DNA of 64,000 bases from Dyadobacter jiangsuensis (GTDB lineage Bacteria > Bacteroidota > Bacteroidia > Cytophagales > Spirosomataceae). The stretch is taken from NCBI RefSeq assembly GCF_003014695.1, contig NZ_PYAS01000009.1, positions 186,001-250,000 on the forward strand, read 5' to 3'. The position numbers and the translations under genes are program-made. Every line of letters begins with the position of its first letter. Position 1 is the first letter of the stretch. The notes beneath the pieces were generated by a model that saw only the letters and a program-made list of their open reading frames with translations, ran no database searches and had not been told where the DNA came from. Positions 60,547-64,000 of this stretch are shown piece by piece.

Positions 60547-61863
60547 TTAAATATCAACCCGCTCCATTTTCGGGGAAAATACATGCATTACTCCCCACGC
60601 AAGCAGGTAAGCGAACCCGCATATGATGAAAATGACGTTGTATCCTCCGCCGATGTTCCCGGCAGCCTTGTAGTTGTCGAGAATAATCCCTACCAAAAGA
60701 GGAAAGAAGATGCCTCCTACTGATCCGGCCATACCACCGATACCGACGACCGAACTTACAGCCTTTTTAGGAAACATATCCGAGGCCGTTGTAAAAATAT
60801 TTGCACTCCACGCCTGGTGCGCAGCTGCTGCCAGACTTATCAATACCACCGCCTGCCAAATGTTGGTTGTGTATTGAGCGGCCATAATAGGCATTACCAG
60901 GAATGCGAAAATGAGCATGGAAGTCTTTCTGGCGCGGAACACAGGCCAGCCCTTTTTGATAAAATACCCTGACAAGTACCCGCCGCCGATACTGCCCACT
61001 GTGGTTGCAGTATACACGATCACCAGCTCCGGGCTTGGTTTGGAAAGATTCAGTTTGAATGCCTCGGCGAAATAGGAGGGCAGCCAGTAAAGGAAGAACC
61101 ACCAGATCGGATCGGTGAGCATTTTACCGAATACAAATGCCCACGTTTGCCGTATTTTGAAGAGTTGAAGCCACTTAACCGGTGCTTCTTTGCTCGTATC
61201 AGCTTCGTTGTCGCTGTGTATGTAGTCGTATTCGGCCTGGTTGATGCGCGTTTGTTTCGCAGGAAGTTCGTAATACCGCCACCAGAATATCAACCACACA
61301 AAACCGAGTGCACCCGTGATCAGAAATGCTTCCTGCCAGCCATAAGCGCCCAGAATCCAGGGCACCATAATGGGTGCGACCACCGCGCCGATATTGGCTC
61401 CGGAATTGAAAATGCCCGTTGCCAATGCCCGCTCTTTTTTAGGAAACCATTCAGCAGTTGCCTTGATCGCCACCGGAAAGTTACCCGCCTCGCCAAGCCC
61501 GAGAATGGCCCGCATGAATCCGAAACTGAATGTGCCCGTGGCGACCGCATGCAGCATGGCCGCGATGCTCCAGACAACCACCGAGATTACGTACCCGATT
61601 TTAGTACCGATTTTATCGATGATAGCCCCGAAACCGATCAGCGAAAATGCATAGGCAGCTTGAAATGCCATGACGATATGGCTGAAATCGGATTCCGTCC
61701 ATCCGAAATCGGCTTCCAGGGTTGGTTTGAGCAGACCTAACACCTGGCGGTCGAGGTAGTTAATGGTCGTTGCGCAGAACAGGAGCGCTACTACACGCCA
61801 GCGGTAGCTGGTCTTTGGGGTCTCCACCTGGAGTTCCGCTTGTTCAGGATTGTGAGAGAGCAT
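60547..61863 (-). CDS. exuT: MFS hexuronate transporter (ExuT-like)
   Basis: A 438-residue inner-membrane transporter with 12 helices, of the anion:cation symporter group. Signature segments are INYLDRQVLGLLKPTLEADF, GEAGNFPVAIKATAEWFPKK, ERALATGIFNSGANIGAVVA and VVGIGGMAGSVGGIFFPLLV. These match ExuT/GarP-type transporters for galacturonate or glucuronate with H+. Overlaps the end of the tagaturonate reductase gene by 20 bases, which supports galacturonate as cargo. Confidence 0.87.
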   Translation of the reverse strand: MLSHNPEQAELQVETPKTSYRWRVVALLFCATTINYLDRQVLGLLKPTLEADFGWTESDFSHIVMAFQAAYAFSLIGFGAIIDKIGTKIGYVISVVVWSIAAMLHAVATGTFSFGFMRAILGLGEAGNFPVAIKATAEWFPKKERALATGIFNSGANIGAVVAPIMVPWILGAYGWQEAFLITGALGFVWLIFWWRYYELPAKQTRINQAEYDYIHSDNEADTSKEAPVKWLQLFKIRQTWAFVFGKMLTDPIWWFFLYWLPSYFAEAFKLNLSKPSPELVIVYTATTVGSIGGGYLSGYFIKKGWPVFRARKTSMLIFAFLVMPIMAAQYTTNIWQAVVLISLAAAAHQAWSANIFTTASDMFPKKAVSSVVGIGGMAGSVGGIFFPLLVGIILDNYKAAGNIGGGYNVIFIICGFAYLLAWGVMHVFSPKMERVDI

Positions 61864-63379
61864 ATTCCGTTCTTTCTAGAAGCGTTTTAAGTGTTTCAGT
61901 GATACCGTTTTGCGTAATGGATTGGAGATATTTGAGGATGGAGCTGTGTACAGATTCGATTTTATTCAGATCACGGCCCCAGATCGATTGTTCTTTCAAT
62001 ATTGCCTGCACCATGTCGGGCAGCGATGCCATTTGCCATTTCTGATAAAAGAACGGGGCTTTCGGGTCCTGGATCAGGTAAGGGGTGCCGTCGAGGCGGC
62101 CGTAATAGTTGTCGCCCTCTTTCTTCACGGCTTTCATGAAGTAGATATAGACCGCCAGCCCGAAAGTCATGTATTCGGGTAAATAGCCATTCTTCGCCTC
62201 GTAATTAAGGTAGGTTGGAATGACCCGCGAAAGAATCTTGGCAGAATAATTCTGGTTGATATTGAACCATTTGTGTAAAATGTGGGGGTTGCGGAAGCGG
62301 TCGGCAACCTGCCGGCTGAATGCCAGCGCGACACCCGGACGAACATCGTACGGGATGGCGGTCGCAATTTCGCTTTCCATTAAATGTGTAATAAATGTCG
62401 AAAAGAACGGGTCGTTCATCGCTTCGACCACAGTTTTGAAGCCGCACAAGTGTGCAAGCCCGCCCCCGAGCGTGTGAGGGCCGTTCAGCAGCCGCAGTTT
62501 CAGTTCACGGTATTGTTCAATATCCGGCTCGATAATCAGGCCTTCGTCAATGCCGTAGAAACCGATTTTCTGACGGATGCGCTCGTCGCCTTCGATGGCC
62601 CACAAATGATAATGCTCGGTTGTAATGAGCAGTTCATCGCGGTAACCGAGTTCTTCTTCGAGTTCTTTCAACCGCGTTTCGTCCGGTTTGCCGGGTACAA
62701 TGCGGTCGACGAGCGAGTTGCAGAAGAAATTGCATTGTTCGATCCAGTCGATGAAAGCGCCTTCCAGACCGTTGCGGTGGGCGAGTTCAAGGATAATGGA
62801 TTCGAGTTTTTTGCCATTATCCGCGATCAGTTCGGTCGGGATAATCACTACGCCAAAATCAGGATTGCCGCCGAATGCCACATAACGTGCATACAAAAAA
62901 GCCAGCAGTTTGCCGGGAAACGACACTGGCGGCCACTGGTAAATATCGTCCTGTACGAGCTGAATGCCGGTTTCTGTGGTATTTGAAATAACAATACTGA
63001 CAGCAGGATTTTTGGCCAGATCCAGTACGAGCGACCATTGCGTTTTCGCGGAAAGTACCCGGCTGATGGCCGATGAAATGATATTTTCCTCCTTTGCTTC
63101 ACCATCCTGAATGCCGCGGGAGCAAATCGTATATAGGTTATCCTGTCGATCGAACGCCTTGGTATCACCCTGGTCCGTGGATTTCACGACCACGATCCGG
63201 CCATTGAAGACGCCCTGCCGGTTAGCTTTGTCGATAAAATAGTCAGCCAGGCCACGCAGGAATGCGCCGGTGCCGAATTGCAGCACTTTTTCCGGCAGCT
63301 GGAACACGGAATCATCGGCCACGACGACGCCTGGCTGGCTCCTGAGCTGGCGTAGATTTTCCCGGAAGAGATAGCCCAT
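61844..63379 (-). CDS. uxaB: Tagaturonate reductase (altronate oxidoreductase)
   Basis: A 511-residue NAD-dependent enzyme of the mannitol dehydrogenase family. It reduces D-tagaturonate to D-altronate in galacturonate breakdown. The N-terminal binding segment is LQFGTGAFLRGLADYFIDKA; later parts are GVVIIPTELIADNGKKLE, IVPGKPDETRLKELEEELGY and LRLLNGPHTLGGGLAHLCGF (substrate Lys/His area). Length fits UxaB (about 480-500). It lies between the DUF4350 gene (11 bases) and exuT (overlap). The next enzyme, altronate dehydratase, is not in this window. Confidence 0.9.
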   Translation of the reverse strand: MGYLFRENLRQLRSQPGVVVADDSVFQLPEKVLQFGTGAFLRGLADYFIDKANRQGVFNGRIVVVKSTDQGDTKAFDRQDNLYTICSRGIQDGEAKEENIISSAISRVLSAKTQWSLVLDLAKNPAVSIVISNTTETGIQLVQDDIYQWPPVSFPGKLLAFLYARYVAFGGNPDFGVVIIPTELIADNGKKLESIILELAHRNGLEGAFIDWIEQCNFFCNSLVDRIVPGKPDETRLKELEEELGYRDELLITTEHYHLWAIEGDERIRQKIGFYGIDEGLIIEPDIEQYRELKLRLLNGPHTLGGGLAHLCGFKTVVEAMNDPFFSTFITHLMESEIATAIPYDVRPGVALAFSRQVADRFRNPHILHKWFNINQNYSAKILSRVIPTYLNYEAKNGYLPEYMTFGLAVYIYFMKAVKKEGDNYYGRLDGTPYLIQDPKAPFFYQKWQMASLPDMVQAILKEQSIWGRDLNKIESVHSSILKYLQSITQNGITETLKTLLERTEYALSQS

Positions 63380-63390
63380 AGCAATGAGAT

Positions 63391-64000
63391 TTACTTTTTA
63401 ATAACCTGTTTCAACAACCAACCGGCGAGGTCCTTACCTGCCTCGAAATTCTCGAAGCTGGTATCGATCCTTCTGCCGTCAACATATTCATTGTAGAGCC
63501 ACGGGTCGCCCACAGCGAACACGGTGCCCTTACCATACCTGGAAATTCCGAAAATGACGTCGCCCTGGTCGGTCAGCAAAGGGTTGGCCGGCGGTGTAAG
63601 GGCAAGTGGTGAGAGCTCTTTGATGTAAATTTTTTCTGTGTGAGGAAAAACGGCTTTCGCCTCGGCGGGGATGAGCAGCCTGCCTTGCTCGAACTGTGTC
63701 CCTTGTACCATATTTCGGTTCTTGCTCGTAAACCGAATGCCGAACTTCGCAGCGAGTTTGTTGAAATGCGGGATTTCGCAATTAGCGGTGTCGTTGGCCA
63801 TCAGTACCAGCACGCCGCCTGATTTGACCCATTTCTCAATTTCGGCAATGGATTTCTCGTCGATAAAATGCGGCTCGGGTGTTTCCTTTTTGGTATCCGG
63901 GTCGACGATGATGTAAACGTCAATGCCTTTCAAGCCGGCGGCATCAGGCGAGGCGGGGAGCGACACGGTTTGGGCACCGAGCTCACGGAATGTATTCCCC
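63391..64000 (-). CDS. DUF4350-type protein, N-terminal part cut by the window edge
   Basis: The minus-strand frame is open to the last base, so only the C-terminal 202 residues are present. It shows a GATase-like Rossmann pattern: LKGIDVYIIVDPDTKKETPE, EIEKWVKSGGVLVLMANDTA, and GKGTVFAVGDPWLYNEYVDG. DUF4350 domains occur at the C-terminus of some rhamnogalacturonan or pectin hydrolases (GH88/GH105-type) in Bacteroidota. Next to uxaB and exuT that would fit pectin use, but the N-terminal domain cannot be seen, so the fusion is a guess. Confidence 0.65.
   Translation of the reverse strand, partial: GNTFRELGAQTVSLPASPDAAGLKGIDVYIIVDPDTKKETPEPHFIDEKSIAEIEKWVKSGGVLVLMANDTANCEIPHFNKLAAKFGIRFTSKNRNMVQGTQFEQGRLLIPAEAKAVFPHTEKIYIKELSPLALTPPANPLLTDQGDVIFGISRYGKGTVFAVGDPWLYNEYVDGRRIDTSFENFEAGKDLAGWLLKQVIKK

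Overview
This window looks like a chromosomal segment of a Bacteroidota bacterium of the order Cytophagales, most like Dyadobacter or another Spirosomataceae. The signs are a protein with a type IX secretion sorting domain, several promoters with the Bacteroidota -7 box TAnnTTTG, a DUF5618 gene, Gfo/Idh/MocA and isomerase pairs with Tat signals, many secreted peptidases and lipoproteins, and base composition near 50% GC. The genus is an inference. I see no rRNA, tRNA, CRISPR array, insertion sequence, prophage or replication origin. No stretch over 300 bases lacks a gene or named element.

Layout. 1-1.1 kb: end of an NTF2-like gene and a small secreted protein. 1.15-8.3 kb (minus): a probable long operon for nucleotide sugars and envelope work (galE, rfbB, rfbA, an O-methyltransferase, a LysM-rich MltD-type transglycosylase, DUF3109, and an alkyltransferase-like DNA damage sensor). 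8.4-14.9 kb: a SirB1-like protein, a 4'-phosphopantetheinyl transferase divergent from a WD40 protein, a DivIVA-like protein with folB, a carboxynorspermidine-synthase-like enzyme and a PQQ-type sugar dehydrogenase lipoprotein. 15-21.7 kb (minus): a complete six-gene ebo cluster, eboA-eboB-eboC-eboD-eboE-eboF, the most interesting system here. 21.9-24.9 kb: MgtC, DUF5618, a toxin-antitoxin pair whose RelE-like toxin is broken by an in-frame TAG, and an aminopeptidase P. 25-31.3 kb: a subtilase, a Na+/H+ antiporter, a Tat-exported oxidoreductase/isomerase pair and a Crp-family regulator. 31.4-33.6 kb: a barrel-like protein and a type IX secreted protein. 34-43.8 kb: a nucleoside-gate membrane protein, TolC plus HlyD without an inner-membrane pump, gpsA, a sialidase-like lipoprotein, a DEAD-box helicase and a Tat-exported serine hydrolase. 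43.8-44.3 kb: an intact YoeB-type toxin-antitoxin pair. 44.3-50.1 kb: DUF2911, NTF2-like and sorbosone-dehydrogenase-like genes, then SDR-DUF2798-fabF behind two TetR-type palindromes, then a HAD phosphatase. 50.2-58.8 kb: an outer-membrane barrel, an EamA exporter, a methyltransferase/UbiA-like pair, M28 and M17 peptidases, an ATP-grasp enzyme, and an SRPBCC-ArsR operon with paired operators. 58.9-64 kb: a lone YhcG-type nuclease, an NTF2-like protein, and a galacturonate locus (hexuronate transporter, tagaturonate reductase, DUF4350 protein running off the edge).

How the parts fit. The ebo cluster encodes a sugar-phosphate cyclase homologue, a UbiA-type membrane protein, a TatD-type hydrolase, a TIM-barrel protein, an alkaline-phosphatase-superfamily protein and EboA. 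In cyanobacteria this set is linked to moving a metabolite precursor out of the cytoplasm. No biosynthetic cluster adjoins it here, so its cargo in this lineage is open; the PQQ-type lipoprotein 63 bases downstream is the only nearby candidate for a periplasmic step. The two toxin-antitoxin loci contrast, one decayed and one with every catalytic residue intact. Several regulatory sites can be read directly, most clearly the promoter and operators at 46842-46951 and the operators at 58815-58858.
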